From positions 1 to 64,000 of the forward strand of contig NZ_JBFNEH010000008.1 in NCBI RefSeq assembly GCF_040797425.1: a stretch of 64,000 nucleotides of DNA, written 5' to 3'. How positions within the stretch are numbered: position 1 is the first letter of the stretch; the number at the start of each line of letters is the position of its first letter. The notes under the pieces were generated by a model, which saw only the letters and a list, made by a program, of their open reading frames with translations, was not told the DNA's origin and searched no databases. This document shows, one piece after another, positions 27,048 through 35,417 of this stretch. This DNA is from Symbiobacterium sp040797425 (GTDB lineage Bacteria > Bacillota > Sulfobacillia > Symbiobacteriales > Symbiobacteriaceae). A program made the translations under genes and the position numbers.

Positions 27048-28838
27048 CTAAACCGACGCGGCGGCGCTCCTGAGCGACGCCTTCAGCTGCGCAGCCGTGC
27101 GAATCATATCGTGGGCGGCCGCCATGGTGTACTGCGTCACCTCCGCGCCGCCGATCATGCGTGCGATTTCGCCGGCGCGCCCGTCGTCGTCCAGCAGCTG
27201 GCAGCGCGTCGTCGTCCGGCCGCCTTCCGTCGCCTTCTCGATGCGGAAATGGCGGTCGGCCAGCGCAGCCACCTGCGGCAGGTGCGTCACGCAGAGCACC
27301 TGCCGGTCGCCGGCGATCCGGGCCAGCTTCTCACCCACGGCCTGCGCGGCCCGGCCCGAGATGCCCGTGTCCACCTCGTCGAACACGAGGCTCGGGATGT
27401 TATCGACACGCGCCAGAATCGCCTTCAGCGCCAGCATGATGCGGCTCATCTCGCCGCCGGAAACGATTTTCGCCAGGGGCTTTACCGGCTCACCGGGGTT
27501 GGGCGAGAACAGGAACTCCACCCGGTCCCAGCCCCGCGGGGTCAGCGCCCTGTAGCTGGCCTCGGGCGGCTGCTCCACCGCCACCACGAACCGGGCCGAA
27601 GGCATGCCCAGGTCGGCCAGCTCCTGCGCGACCCGCTCGCCCAGCTGAGCGGCAGCCTCCTTGCGGGCGGCGCTCAGCGCCCGCGCCACCGCCTCGGCCT
27701 CGCGCCCCAGTTCCTCCTCGCGGGCCGTGAGCTCCGCAATCAGCTCCTGGCTGTGCTCGAGCCGGTTCAGCTCCTGCTCCACCTGTTCCAGATAGGCCAG
27801 CATCTCCGGAATGGAGTCACCGTACTTCCGCTTCAGCCCGGAAAGCTGGTCGAGTCGGCCCTCCACCTCGGCCAGGCGCCGAGGGTCCAGATCGACCCGC
27901 TCCTGGTAGTCGGCAAGGGCGTGGCTGGCCTCCTGGGCGTGCACCAGCGCGGCCGACACCATTTCCAGCGCCTCGGCGAGGCCAGGATCGAGCCGCAGGG
28001 CGTCCTCCAGTTCCGCCCGCACCCGCCCCAGTACGTCGACCACGCTCTCCTGCCCGCGCGCACCCTCGTAGAGGGCGGCGTACGATTCGGCGGCGACCCG
28101 CTTCAGTCTCTCGGCGTTGGCGAGCAGCCGGTGCTCGGCTTCCAGTTCCTCCTCCTCGCCGACCCGGAGGCGCGCCGACCGCAGTTCCTCCGCCTGGAAG
28201 CGGAGCAGGTCCTCCCGGCGGGCCCGGTCTCGCTCGTCGCCGACCAGTTCCTTCAGCTCGGCCTGGACCCGGTGCAGTTCCTGCACCAGCTCCGCCATGC
28301 GGGCGCGCAGGTCCGAGAGGTCGAGCCGCGCGTAGCGGTCGAGCAGCTCCAGCGGCTTGCCGGCCGTCTGAAGCAGCGACCCGCCGTACTGATCCAGGAG
28401 GTCGAGGTGTTTCTCCGCCTGCAGGAGCGACTGGTGCTCGTGCTGTCCGTGCAGGTCCACCAGCCCCTGCGTGGCCTCCCGCAGCATGCCCGCCGTCACC
28501 GTGCGGCCGTTCAGGCGGATGACGCCCCTGCCGGTACGCGCGATCTCCCGCCGCACCACCAGGAGGCCGTCCTCTGCGACAGGAATGCCCAAGGACCGCA
28601 GCGCCTCGCGGCTCTCGGGCGCATCGGTCAGGTCGAAGACGGCCTCGATGACGGCCCGCTCCTCGCCGGCCCGTACCACGTCGGCCGAGGTGCGGCCGCC
28701 CAGCACCGCCTGCACCGCGTCCAGGATGATGGACTTGCCGGCGCCGGTCTCGCCCGTCAGAACGTTCAGCCCCTCGGTGAACTGGAGCCGGATCTGGTCA
28801 ATCAGGGCGAACTGTTCAATTGCGATCTCGACGAGCAC
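27048..28838 (-). CDS. recN: DNA repair protein RecN
   Basis: A 596-aa SMC-like ATPase for double-strand-break repair. Walker A GETGAGKS is at about 29-36. A long coiled coil rich in Glu/Arg/Leu covers about 155-225 and 290-390, and the C-terminal half has VSGGEMSRIMLALK near residue 459 and Walker B SLVFDEVDTGISG near residue 487. GTG is the start. It is 16 bp after argR, as in many Bacillota. Confidence 0.95.
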   Translation of the reverse strand: MLVEIAIEQFALIDQIRLQFTEGLNVLTGETGAGKSIILDAVQAVLGGRTSADVVRAGEERAVIEAVFDLTDAPESREALRSLGIPVAEDGLLVVRREIARTGRGVIRLNGRTVTAGMLREATQGLVDLHGQHEHQSLLQAEKHLDLLDQYGGSLLQTAGKPLELLDRYARLDLSDLRARMAELVQELHRVQAELKELVGDERDRARREDLLRFQAEELRSARLRVGEEEELEAEHRLLANAERLKRVAAESYAALYEGARGQESVVDVLGRVRAELEDALRLDPGLAEALEMVSAALVHAQEASHALADYQERVDLDPRRLAEVEGRLDQLSGLKRKYGDSIPEMLAYLEQVEQELNRLEHSQELIAELTAREEELGREAEAVARALSAARKEAAAQLGERVAQELADLGMPSARFVVAVEQPPEASYRALTPRGWDRVEFLFSPNPGEPVKPLAKIVSGGEMSRIMLALKAILARVDNIPSLVFDEVDTGISGRAAQAVGEKLARIAGDRQVLCVTHLPQVAALADRHFRIEKATEGGRTTTRCQLLDDDGRAGEIARMIGGAEVTQYTMAAAHDMIRTAAQLKASLRSAAASV

Positions 28839-28854
28839 ACGACGCCCCTCCCTC

Positions 28855-29301
28855 TTACCGCATCAGCCCCCGGAGCCGCTCGGCCACCTCCCCGGCGGCA
28901 TCGGCCGGCTTCACCACCACGATCACCGTGTCGTCGCCGGCCACGGTGCCGATGATCTCCCGCACATCGAGGTGGTCGACGGCCGCGGCCACGCCCTGCG
29001 CCGTCCCGGGCAGCGATTTCAGCACCACCAGGTTGCCGCTGAAGTCGATGCTCAGCACGGCTTCCTTGAAGATGCGCCGGCGCTTGTCCCAGGAGCCCGC
29101 GGGCTCCTCCGGCAGGGCGTAGCGGTACCGCCCGTCGGGGGTGGGCACCTTGTTCAGCTGCAGCTCCTTGATGTCGCGCGAGATCGTCGCCTGGGTGACC
29201 GGAATGCCCTCTGCAGCCAGGGCGGCAGCCAGCTCTTCCTGCGTCTCGATCACACGGGTCTTGATTACTTCCAAGATCTTGGCCTGTCGTCGTGCTTTCA
29301 C
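28855..29301 (-). CDS. argR: Arginine repressor ArgR/AhrC
   Basis: A 148-aa hexameric repressor. The N-terminal winged helix holds TQEELAAALAAEGIPVTQATISRDIKEL-like sequence (about 19-46), and the C-terminal oligomerisation/arginine domain has GTVAGDDTVIVV near residue 122 with the arginine-binding GDD. GTG at 29301 is chosen because GAGGTGA lies 5 nt upstream and it gives the family length. A dyad resembling ARG boxes lies about 85 bp upstream. Confidence 0.94.
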   Translation of the reverse strand: MKARRQAKILEVIKTRVIETQEELAAALAAEGIPVTQATISRDIKELQLNKVPTPDGRYRYALPEEPAGSWDKRRRIFKEAVLSIDFSGNLVVLKSLPGTAQGVAAAVDHLDVREIIGTVAGDDTVIVVVKPADAAGEVAERLRGLMR

Positions 29302-29382
29302 GGTCGTCACCTCATCACGCCAATCTGCGCACCCACCGGGGGCGGCCTTTTCCTGCGGATTCGGCGGCGCCCCCGCCGATCC

Positions 29383-29415
29383 CTGCATAATCATCCGCAA
29401 ACCATGTATATGCAG
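29383..29415. promoter_or_regulatory. ArgR-box-like dyad upstream of argR
   Basis: CTGCATAATCAT and ATGTATATGCAG form a 33-bp dyad with 12-bp arms (two mismatches) and a 9-nt spacer. The A/T-rich TGCAT...ATGCA arms resemble ARG boxes, and argR genes are often autoregulated. Confidence 0.45.
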
Positions 29416-29427
29416 TGCTGTATCGCC

Positions 29428-30279
29428 CTACACGCCCGAGAGTTTCTGCCGGAGCACGTCATAGAACCGGTAGCCCGGGAGCCGCACCAGCCGGGCCGGA
29501 TACGGCGCCCGCTCCACCCGCACCACATCGCCCGGAACCAGGGGGAACGGGTCGGAACCGTCGGCCGAGAGGCCGACCTCACCGGGGCTCGCGACCACCC
29601 GGATGGCCACCGCATCGTCGGCGCCCACCACAATGGAGCGGGCGCTCATGGTGTGGGGGCAGATCGGGGTGATCAGGAAGCAGTCGACCGTGGGATCGAC
29701 CACGGGCCCCCCGGCCGAAAGGGAGTAGGCCGTTGAGCCCGTCGGCGTCGCCACGATCACGCCGTCGGCGCGATAGCGGGCGACCTGCGTCTCGCCCACC
29801 GACACCTCCAGGTGCACCATCCGGGCGCGGGGACCCTTGGAGATGACGGCGTCGTTAAGGGCCGAGAGCTCCGACACCGGCACGCCCTCCCTTTCCACGG
29901 CGGCCCGCAGCATCACGCGCTCCTCCAGTACATACTCGCCGTCCAGCACGCGGTCGAGGCGGGAGAGCGCCTCGCCGCTCTCCATGGCGGTGAGGAACCC
30001 CAGGTGCCCGGTGTTGATGCCCAGCACCGGTACGCCGTACGGCGCCACCCGCTGGACCGCCCGGATGAGGGTGCCGTCGCCGCCCAGCACGATCAGCACA
30101 TCGACTGCGGCCCACGCCTGCTCTCCGGCCATGGCCAGGTCCGGCCGCCCCAGGTGCCGGGCTGCAGACGGCGCCAGCAAGACCTCGGCCCCGCGGGCCT
30201 GGAGCCGCTCCAGAATCTGCGCGCCCGTCTCCAGCGTCGACGGCTTCTCCCCATTCAAGACCATCGCGACCTTGCGCAT
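29428..30279 (-). CDS. nadK: NAD kinase
   Basis: A 283-aa enzyme that makes NADP. The signature GGDGT (about 65-69), NTGHLGFLT (about 89-97), the NE/D region (SALNDAVI) and TPTGSTAYSLSAGGP near residue 181 are all present. ATG at 30279 follows GGGGAGG; an upstream in-frame start lacks a site. It lies upstream of argR, the same neighbourhood as in other Bacillota. Confidence 0.94.
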   Translation of the reverse strand: MRKVAMVLNGEKPSTLETGAQILERLQARGAEVLLAPSAARHLGRPDLAMAGEQAWAAVDVLIVLGGDGTLIRAVQRVAPYGVPVLGINTGHLGFLTAMESGEALSRLDRVLDGEYVLEERVMLRAAVEREGVPVSELSALNDAVISKGPRARMVHLEVSVGETQVARYRADGVIVATPTGSTAYSLSAGGPVVDPTVDCFLITPICPHTMSARSIVVGADDAVAIRVVASPGEVGLSADGSDPFPLVPGDVVRVERAPYPARLVRLPGYRFYDVLRQKLSGV

Positions 30280-30388
30280 GCAGGCCCGGCCTCCCCGAGG
30301 CGTAATTTCCAAGTTAGTATTCGCCTCCTTCCTCATCCTTCCTCTTGTGTGCCGGGTCCCGGGTCCTCCGCCGGGCCCACACGCCCTC

Positions 30389-30443
30389 GAGTGTCAAAGT
30401 CCTGCACTCTCCCTCGCCAGGGGTGTACTGGATCTTGACACTC
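30389..30443. repeat. 55-bp dyad element, copy 1
   Basis: Arms GAGTGTCAAAGTCC and GGATCTTGACACTC (14 nt, imperfect complements) flank a 27-nt centre. It is followed by CCGCCGC, as is copy 2. Confidence 0.65.
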
Positions 30444-30558
30444 CCGCCGCAGACGATGGAGCCGCAACCTTCTCCGGCGGCCCTGGAGACGGGTCTGGTT
30501 CGGGTTGAACCGGTTTGAAACTGTCGCGGAAGTCGTAGCCACAGTCAACCGCGGGAGC

Positions 30559-30613
30559 GAATGTCAGAATCCAGCACACCCGACCGCAGGGGGGATGACG
30601 GATTTTGACGTTC
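30559..30613. repeat. 55-bp dyad element, copy 2
   Basis: Arms GAATGTCAGAATCC and GGATTTTGACGTTC flank a 27-nt centre. Same total length, arm length and downstream CCGCCGC as copy 1, in direct orientation 115 bp apart. The centres share the CAGGGG...GGAT core but differ otherwise, as expected if the arms are under selection. Confidence 0.65.
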
Positions 30614-30783
30614 CCGCCGCCGGTAGGAAGCGCCAGGCCCCGTCGGGACCAGTGTCACAGACCGGCGGGTTGAGGCAGCGTGAGACTCCGGTTGCACCCG
30701 GTCATGGTCACGCGGGCATTCCCCTGCGTAGACTGGTGCACAGTAGAACGCACGGCAGCAGCTGTGAAAGGAGGTGCCTGCCC

Positions 30784-31257
30784 GTGCTCACCGGCGCCAC
30801 GATGCCGTCCAACCTTGCCGCGCTCCCCCTCGGAGCAGCCCCTCCGGCGTTCGCGTCTTCGGCTTCCCCGAGGTCGTCCGGAACGGGGCAGCCCAGCGCC
30901 GGTGCCCAGCCGGCCGTTCCGCACACCTGGCAGGGGCCACAGGCCGCGCTCCCCGGCACACCGGTTCCCTGGCCCCCCACCATCCTGCCCATGCCGGGCC
31001 CGGCCCGGCTCGGTCCGTCCCGGGTCCAGGGGGGGCGCCGCACCGGGGTGCTCGGCGTCGCCATGATGCCGGTGGCGGCCGTTCCGCCGCCGGCCGCGGC
31101 CGGCGGGCCGCACCCGCTACCCGGCCTGCCCCCCTGCCCGCTGCCGCATGGCTTCCCCAATCCCTTCGCCATCGCCGCGCTGATCGTGCCCGCACCCGCC
31201 GGCCCCGGTCCCGGAAGCGGCCCGCGCACGGTGACCGCCACGGGCCCCGGCGCATAG
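30784..31257 (+). CDS. Pro/Ala/Gly-rich low-complexity protein
   Basis: A 157-aa protein from a GTG with a near-perfect AAAGGAGGTG ribosome binding site 7 nt upstream, the strongest site in the window. The sequence is dominated by Pro, Ala and Gly with short hydrophobic patches (LPLGAAPPAFAS, VAMMPVAAVPPPAAA, FAIAALIVPAPAG). No domain is recognised. It is 16 bp before a Phe/Gly-rich small protein gene. A spore-surface or cell-envelope role is possible from composition and location, but unproven. Confidence 0.55.
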   Translation: MLTGATMPSNLAALPLGAAPPAFASSASPRSSGTGQPSAGAQPAVPHTWQGPQAALPGTPVPWPPTILPMPGPARLGPSRVQGGRRTGVLGVAMMPVAAVPPPAAAGGPHPLPGLPPCPLPHGFPNPFAIAALIVPAPAGPGPGSGPRTVTATGPGA

Positions 31258-31273
31258 GCTGGGCCGGGGGGAT

Positions 31274-31456
31274 ATGGCGATGTACTACGGCTTTGGAAAA
31301 CCCTTCGGTTTCGGTAAGCCCTTCGGTTTCATCGGGAGCCCCTTCTTCCAGAAACCCTTCTTCGGCAAAGGTTTTCCCGCGACGAAGTCCACGGGATTCA
31401 GTTCGGCCGTACCCAACACCACCATCGCGACCACGCCCTTCCCGGGCGGCATCTAG
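31274..31456 (+). CDS. Small Gly/Phe/Pro-rich protein with GKPFGF repeats
   Basis: A 60-aa protein. Residues 6-24 contain YGFGKPFGFGKPFGFIG, tandem copies of GKPFGF, followed by FFQKPFFGKGFPATKS. Such Gly/Phe/Lys repeats recall small spore-coat or structural proteins, but no family is recognised. GGGGGGAT precedes the ATG; a second ATG is two codons later. It forms a two-gene unit with the Pro/Ala-rich gene. Confidence 0.6.
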   Translation: MAMYYGFGKPFGFGKPFGFIGSPFFQKPFFGKGFPATKSTGFSSAVPNTTIATTPFPGGI

Positions 31457-31492
31457 CGCCGGCGCCCGGACGGGCGGCGCGAAAAGCGCCCG

Positions 31493-31510
31493 GCCGACCC
31501 TCAGGTCGGC
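31493..31510 (+). terminator. Possible terminator of the low-complexity gene pair
   Basis: GCCGACC / GGTCGGC, a 7-bp stem with loop CTCA, preceded by a second small hairpin (GGCGC GAAAA GCGCC). No T run follows. Confidence 0.4.
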
Positions 31511-31531
31511 AGGGCTCGCTGACGCCTGGAC

Positions 31532-31777
31532 TTACTGGGTATCCTTGGCCTCAGCCTTCGGCTCCTCGGCGGGCCTTTCCGGGAAAGGCTTCGGCTTGAT
31601 CGCTTGCGGGGAGAACATCTGGATATAACCACAAGCCGGGCACCCCAGCATCACCACGGGCACTGCAGGCCCCGGCACGGGCTGATTCTTCTCGTTGAGC
31701 GCCAGCGGCGTCCAGACTCCGGGAACCTGGGCGAGCTTCTTGTTGCCACAATGAGCGCATTCCACTTCGATGGCCAC
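31532..31777 (-). CDS. Small zinc-ribbon protein
   Basis: An 81-aa protein. CAHC at about 8-11 and CPAC at about 46-49 form a four-cysteine zinc ribbon, and the C-terminal third (after FSPQAIKPKPF) is a charged Glu/Lys/Pro tail. A GAGGAGGTG site precedes the GTG start. It follows tlyA by 18 bp. No specific function is recognised. Confidence 0.7.
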   Translation of the reverse strand: MAIEVECAHCGNKKLAQVPGVWTPLALNEKNQPVPGPAVPVVMLGCPACGYIQMFSPQAIKPKPFPERPAEEPKAEAKDTQ

Positions 31778-31795
31778 GAACGCACCTCCTCACCT

Positions 31796-32566
31796 TCATG
31801 ATTCCCGGTCTGAGGACTGGCTTCCTGCTTTCCGCCCCGGATTCTCCGCGGGCAGCAGCCAGGCCAGGAACTCCCGGTTGCCGTCGCCGCCCCGCACGGG
31901 CGATTCGATGACCTCCCGGCCCACGAGCCCCAGCGCCGTGGCGGCGCCCAGCACGCGCTCCACCGCCCGCCTGTGCTGGCGCGGGTCGCGCACGATGCCG
32001 CCCTTGCCCACCCCGGCCGGGCCCACCTCGAACTGTGGCTTGATCAGGGCCACGATCTGGCCGCCGGGGGCGAGCAGCCGCACCACGGCCGGCAGCACCA
32101 GGGTGAGCGAGATGAACGAAACGTCGACCACGGCCAGGGCCGGCGCCTCGGGCAGGCGCTCTACCCTGCGGATGTCGGTCTCCTCCATCGCCACCACCCG
32201 CGGGTCTGCCCGGAGGCTCGGGTGCAGCTGGCCGCGGCCCACGTCCACCGCGTAGACCAGGCGGGCGCCGCGCCGGAGCAGGCAGTCGGTGAAGCCGCCG
32301 GTGGAGGCGCCCACGTCCAGGCAGACGAGGCCCGCCGGGCGGATGCCGAAACGGTCGAGCGCTGCCTCCAGCTTGAGCCCGCCCCGCCCCACGTAGCCGA
32401 TGGGATCGCCCGTGACCTCCAGCGCGTCTGCGGGCCCCACCTTGTGGGCGGCCTTCGTGACCACCTGTCCGTTCACCCGCACCAGCCCGGCGGCGATCGC
32501 CTCCTGGGCACGCTCCCGGGAAGGAAAGTGGCCACCCGCCACCAGGGCGACGTCGAGGCGCTGCAT
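31796..32566 (-). CDS. tlyA: TlyA-family rRNA 2'-O-methyltransferase
   Basis: A 256-aa protein: an N-terminal S4 RNA-binding domain (1-60), the FtsJ-like methyltransferase domain from about 62, with the SAM loop DVGASTGGFTDCLL near residue 84, DVGRGQL near 108, and the KPQFE motif near 187. Members methylate 16S/23S rRNA riboses. It lies between dxs and argR, as yqxC does in B. subtilis. Confidence 0.92.
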   Translation of the reverse strand: MQRLDVALVAGGHFPSRERAQEAIAAGLVRVNGQVVTKAAHKVGPADALEVTGDPIGYVGRGGLKLEAALDRFGIRPAGLVCLDVGASTGGFTDCLLRRGARLVYAVDVGRGQLHPSLRADPRVVAMEETDIRRVERLPEAPALAVVDVSFISLTLVLPAVVRLLAPGGQIVALIKPQFEVGPAGVGKGGIVRDPRQHRRAVERVLGAATALGLVGREVIESPVRGGDGNREFLAWLLPAENPGRKAGSQSSDRES

Positions 32567-32597
32567 GCGCGGTTCCCCCTTTTCCGTGCACAGAAAC

Positions 32598-32626
32598 GGA
32601 GCCCCTTCCCCGCAGGAAGGCGCTCC
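32598..32626 (-). terminator. Hairpin between dxs and tlyA
   Basis: GGAGCGCCTTCC pairs with GGGAAGGGGCTCC around a short loop, followed on the minus strand by GTTTCTGTG. It ends transcripts from dxs or attenuates read-through to tlyA. Confidence 0.6.
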
Positions 32627-32678
32627 GCTGCTCCTTCTCGCTCCACCCCGGGCCCCGTGTGCGACCCTTCCGCAGGCG

Positions 32679-34613
32679 CTACTCGTCCCCCGCAGCCCGG
32701 GTACCGGGACGCCGCCGCACCCGCCGGCCGGCCGGCGCCGCGCTCAGCTCCGAGCGGAGCCGCAGCACCAGCTCCTCGGCGCGCCGGGCGATGCCGTCGG
32801 GCGTCAGCCCATACCGCGCCAGGTGCCGCACCGGGTTGCCGTGCGGGACGAACTCGTCCGGAATCCCCATGCGCAACACGGGGACGGGAACCCGGTGCTC
32901 ATTCAGCAGCTCCAGCACGGCCGAGCCAAACCCGCCGGCGAGGCAGGCCTCCTCCACCGTGACCAGGGCGCCCACCTCCCGCGCCGACCGGACGAGCAGT
33001 TCGGCGTCCAGCGGCTTCACGAACCGCGGGTTGATCACCCGCGCGGAGATGCCCTTCTCCTCCAGCAGCCGGGCTGCCTCCAGACAGACCGGCGCCATGG
33101 TGCCCAGACCGATCAAGGCCACGTCCTCGCCCTGCCGGAGCACCTCGCCCTTGCCGATGGGGAGGGTGCGGAGTTGCTCGTCCAGCGGCACCCCCTGGGC
33201 CTTGCCCCGCGGGTAGCGCAACGCCGCCGGGCCGTCCAGCTGCAGGGCGGTGTAGAGCATGTGCTGCAGCTCGTTCTCGTCCTTCGGGGCCATCACCACC
33301 ATCCGGGGGATGGTGCGCAAGAACGCCACGTCGAACACGCCCTGGTGCGTGGCGCCATCCTCCACCAGGCCGCCCCGGTCAATGGCCAGGGTGACCGGCA
33401 GGTTCTGCAGCGCCACGTCGTGGATCACCTGGTCGTAGGCACGCTGCAGGAAGGTGGAGTAGACGGCAAACACCGGCCGCATCCCGCCCTTGGCCAGGCC
33501 GGCCGCGAACGTCACGGCATGCTGCTCGGCGATGCCGACGTCAAAGTAGCGGTCGGGGAACTCCCGGGCGAAGCGGCTGAGGCCCGTGCCCGACGGCATC
33601 GCCGCGGTGATGGCGCACACGCGCGGATCCTGCGCGGCCAGCTTCACGATGGTGTTCCCGAACACCTCGCTGTAGGTGAGGGCGCCGGGCTTCGCCTTCC
33701 CGGTGGCCACGTCGAAGGGGCCGCCGCCGTGGAACTTGTCCGGCAGTTCCTCCGCGTACGGAACGCCCTTGCCCTTGGTGGTGACCACGTGGACCACGGT
33801 GGGACCCGGGTAGGCCCGGGCCTGCCGCAGCACCTCCTGCAGGGCCGCGATGTTGTGGCCGTCCACCGGGCCCAGGTACGTGAAGCCCAGGTCCTCGAAG
33901 AACATGTTGTGCACCAGCAGGTGCTTCACGCCTTCCTTCAACCGGTCGACCAGATCCAGCGCCTGGAGGCCGACGAAGGGGATCTGCCGCAGGGCCTCGG
34001 CCACGTCGTGCTTCACCCGCTGGTAGGAGGGCAGGGTGCGGATGCGGGCGAGGTAGTTGGAGATGCCGCCCACGTTGGGGGCGATGGACATGGAGTTGTC
34101 GTTCAGCACGACGATCAGCTTCGTCTTGTCCTGCCCGGCGTGATCCAGGGCCTCGTAGGCCATGCCGCCGGTGAGCGCCCCGTCTCCGATCACCGCCACG
34201 ACCTCGTAGCTCTCGCCGGCAAGGTCGCGGGCCTTGGCCAGCCCCACGGCCGCCGAGATCGACGTGGAGGCGTGCCCCCAGTGGAAGTGGTCGTGCACCG
34301 ACTCCTGGGGATCGGTGAAGCCGGCGATCCCCCCGTACTGGCGGAGCGTGTGGAACTGGTGGTACCGCCCCGTGAGCAGTTTGTGTACGTAGCTCTGGTG
34401 CGATACGTCCCACAGAATCTTGTCCCGCGGGCTGTCGAAGACCAGGTGCAGGGCCAGGGTCAGCTCGACGACGCCCAGGTTGGGTGCGAGGTGGCCGCCG
34501 TTGCGGGCAACCGTCTCCAGGATGACCCGGCGGATCTCTGCCGCGAGCTCCGTCAACTCGGCGGGAGTCAGCGTTTTCAGTTGCTCCGGACCCGTCAGGT
34601 CCCGCAGGTGCAT
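32679..34613 (-). CDS. dxs: 1-deoxy-D-xylulose-5-phosphate synthase
   Basis: A 644-aa thiamine-diphosphate enzyme that starts the MEP isoprenoid pathway from pyruvate and glyceraldehyde 3-phosphate. GHxS (HWGHAST) is near residue 117, the ThDP motif GDGALTGGMAYEALDHAG near 150-167, and the C-terminal half has the transketolase-like pyrimidine domain (AEQHAVTFAAGLA). It pairs with ispA just upstream, across the OLE RNA and oapA. Confidence 0.96.
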   Translation of the reverse strand: MHLRDLTGPEQLKTLTPAELTELAAEIRRVILETVARNGGHLAPNLGVVELTLALHLVFDSPRDKILWDVSHQSYVHKLLTGRYHQFHTLRQYGGIAGFTDPQESVHDHFHWGHASTSISAAVGLAKARDLAGESYEVVAVIGDGALTGGMAYEALDHAGQDKTKLIVVLNDNSMSIAPNVGGISNYLARIRTLPSYQRVKHDVAEALRQIPFVGLQALDLVDRLKEGVKHLLVHNMFFEDLGFTYLGPVDGHNIAALQEVLRQARAYPGPTVVHVVTTKGKGVPYAEELPDKFHGGGPFDVATGKAKPGALTYSEVFGNTIVKLAAQDPRVCAITAAMPSGTGLSRFAREFPDRYFDVGIAEQHAVTFAAGLAKGGMRPVFAVYSTFLQRAYDQVIHDVALQNLPVTLAIDRGGLVEDGATHQGVFDVAFLRTIPRMVVMAPKDENELQHMLYTALQLDGPAALRYPRGKAQGVPLDEQLRTLPIGKGEVLRQGEDVALIGLGTMAPVCLEAARLLEEKGISARVINPRFVKPLDAELLVRSAREVGALVTVEEACLAGGFGSAVLELLNEHRVPVPVLRMGIPDEFVPHGNPVRHLARYGLTPDGIARRAEELVLRLRSELSAAPAGRRVRRRPGTRAAGDE

Positions 34614-34614
34614 C

Positions 34615-35223
34615 TTATGAGTTCCTCCTTCGCCCGTTCTGGGAGGACCGGCCGCCCGTGAACGAACGCCCCGTGATCTGTTCGGCCCAGTAGATCACCC
34701 GTGCGGCGGCCATGACCACCGCCGTGGCCTGACTGATCGCAAAGCTCTTGCCGGCAGCCTTGCCGCCCACCGTCAGGCCGGAGATCAGGCCGATGATGAG
34801 CAGGCTGAGCGCCTGCTCCGTCCAGGGGCTGCCTTCCATGGCCAGCGTCAGGTTCAGGGCCACTGTGGCGCCGGCAGCGCCGGTGACGGCGCCGGCCACG
34901 TCTCCCACCACGTCGTTGCAGAAGTTGGCCACAGCGTCGGCGTTGCGCACCAGCCACAACGCCTGCTTCGCGCCCGGAATCTTCTTGGCCGCCATCGAGT
35001 TCAACGGGGCCAACTCGGCGGCCGTCACGCTCGTTCCGAGGACGTCAAAGACGATGTTCACCGCGATGAGCAGAAGAACGATCACAAAGGCGATGACGGC
35101 GTGGACCCGATTCAGCGCGGCGCTGGACCCCCAGTTCACCAGCACCGCCAGCACGAATGAGAAGACGCCGACCCGGACCGCACGTCGCCATCCGGGAACT
35201 GATGGAGGAGGCTCCTTGGCCAT
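34615..35223 (-). CDS. oapA: OLE-associated membrane protein OapA (CNNM/CorB-like)
   Basis: A 202-aa membrane protein. Segments at about 18-35, 43-62, 108-130 and 140-160 are hydrophobic. The TAAELAPLNSMAAKKIPGAKQAL block (about 66-90) recalls the transmembrane domain of CNNM/CorB-like metal transporters. In Bacillota that carry OLE RNA, the gene just downstream encodes OapA, which binds the RNA and places it at the membrane. The gene follows the OLE RNA here and is 1 bp before dxs. Known OapA is required for stress tolerance with the RNA. Confidence 0.85.
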   Translation of the reverse strand: MAKEPPPSVPGWRRAVRVGVFSFVLAVLVNWGSSAALNRVHAVIAFVIVLLLIAVNIVFDVLGTSVTAAELAPLNSMAAKKIPGAKQALWLVRNADAVANFCNDVVGDVAGAVTGAAGATVALNLTLAMEGSPWTEQALSLLIIGLISGLTVGGKAAGKSFAISQATAVVMAAARVIYWAEQITGRSFTGGRSSQNGRRRNS

Positions 35224-35259
35224 GTCTGGGAAACGCTCCTGATGTACAAACTACTATCC

Positions 35260-35272
35260 GGGTGGCGCAGTA
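35260..35272 (-). promoter_or_regulatory. 13-nt complement of the OLE 5' strand upstream of oapA
   Basis: The transcript reads TACTGCGCCACCC about 37 nt before the oapA start. It is the exact complement of GGGTGGCGCAGTA at the 5' end of the OLE RNA (36070-36058). Pairing here would exclude the 11-bp OLE terminal helix. Confidence 0.4.
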
Positions 35273-35372
35273 CGTATCCCGAAAACGACCCGGATATTTC
35301 GATACTACCATACCACCTTTTGGCCAACAACGCCAGCGGCGAAGCCGCACGAAGTGAGGAGGGCAAACGCGT

Positions 35373-35404
35373 ACAGGCGGATGCCCCGGGGGGCATCCGC
35401 CTGT
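35373..35404 (-). terminator. Terminator-like hairpin at the 3' end of the OLE RNA
   Basis: ACAGGCGGATGCCCC / GGGGCATCCGCCTGT, a perfect 15-bp stem closing on 2 nt, starting 13 nt past the OLE terminal helix. The U tract (ACGCGTTTG) is weak, so some read-through into oapA is likely. Confidence 0.7.
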
Positions 35405-35417
35405 GCGGTTCAAAAGG

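Larger units (their letters stand above)
30280..30783. other. Intergenic region between divergent nadK and the low-complexity protein operon
   Basis: About 500 bp without a credible gene. It contains two copies of a 55-bp dyad element (30389-30443 and 30559-30613) and, between them, a run with GGTTGAACCGGTTTGAAAC-like short repeats. No sigma-E, sigma-G or sigma-K promoter with both boxes was found upstream of 30784. Confidence 0.6.
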
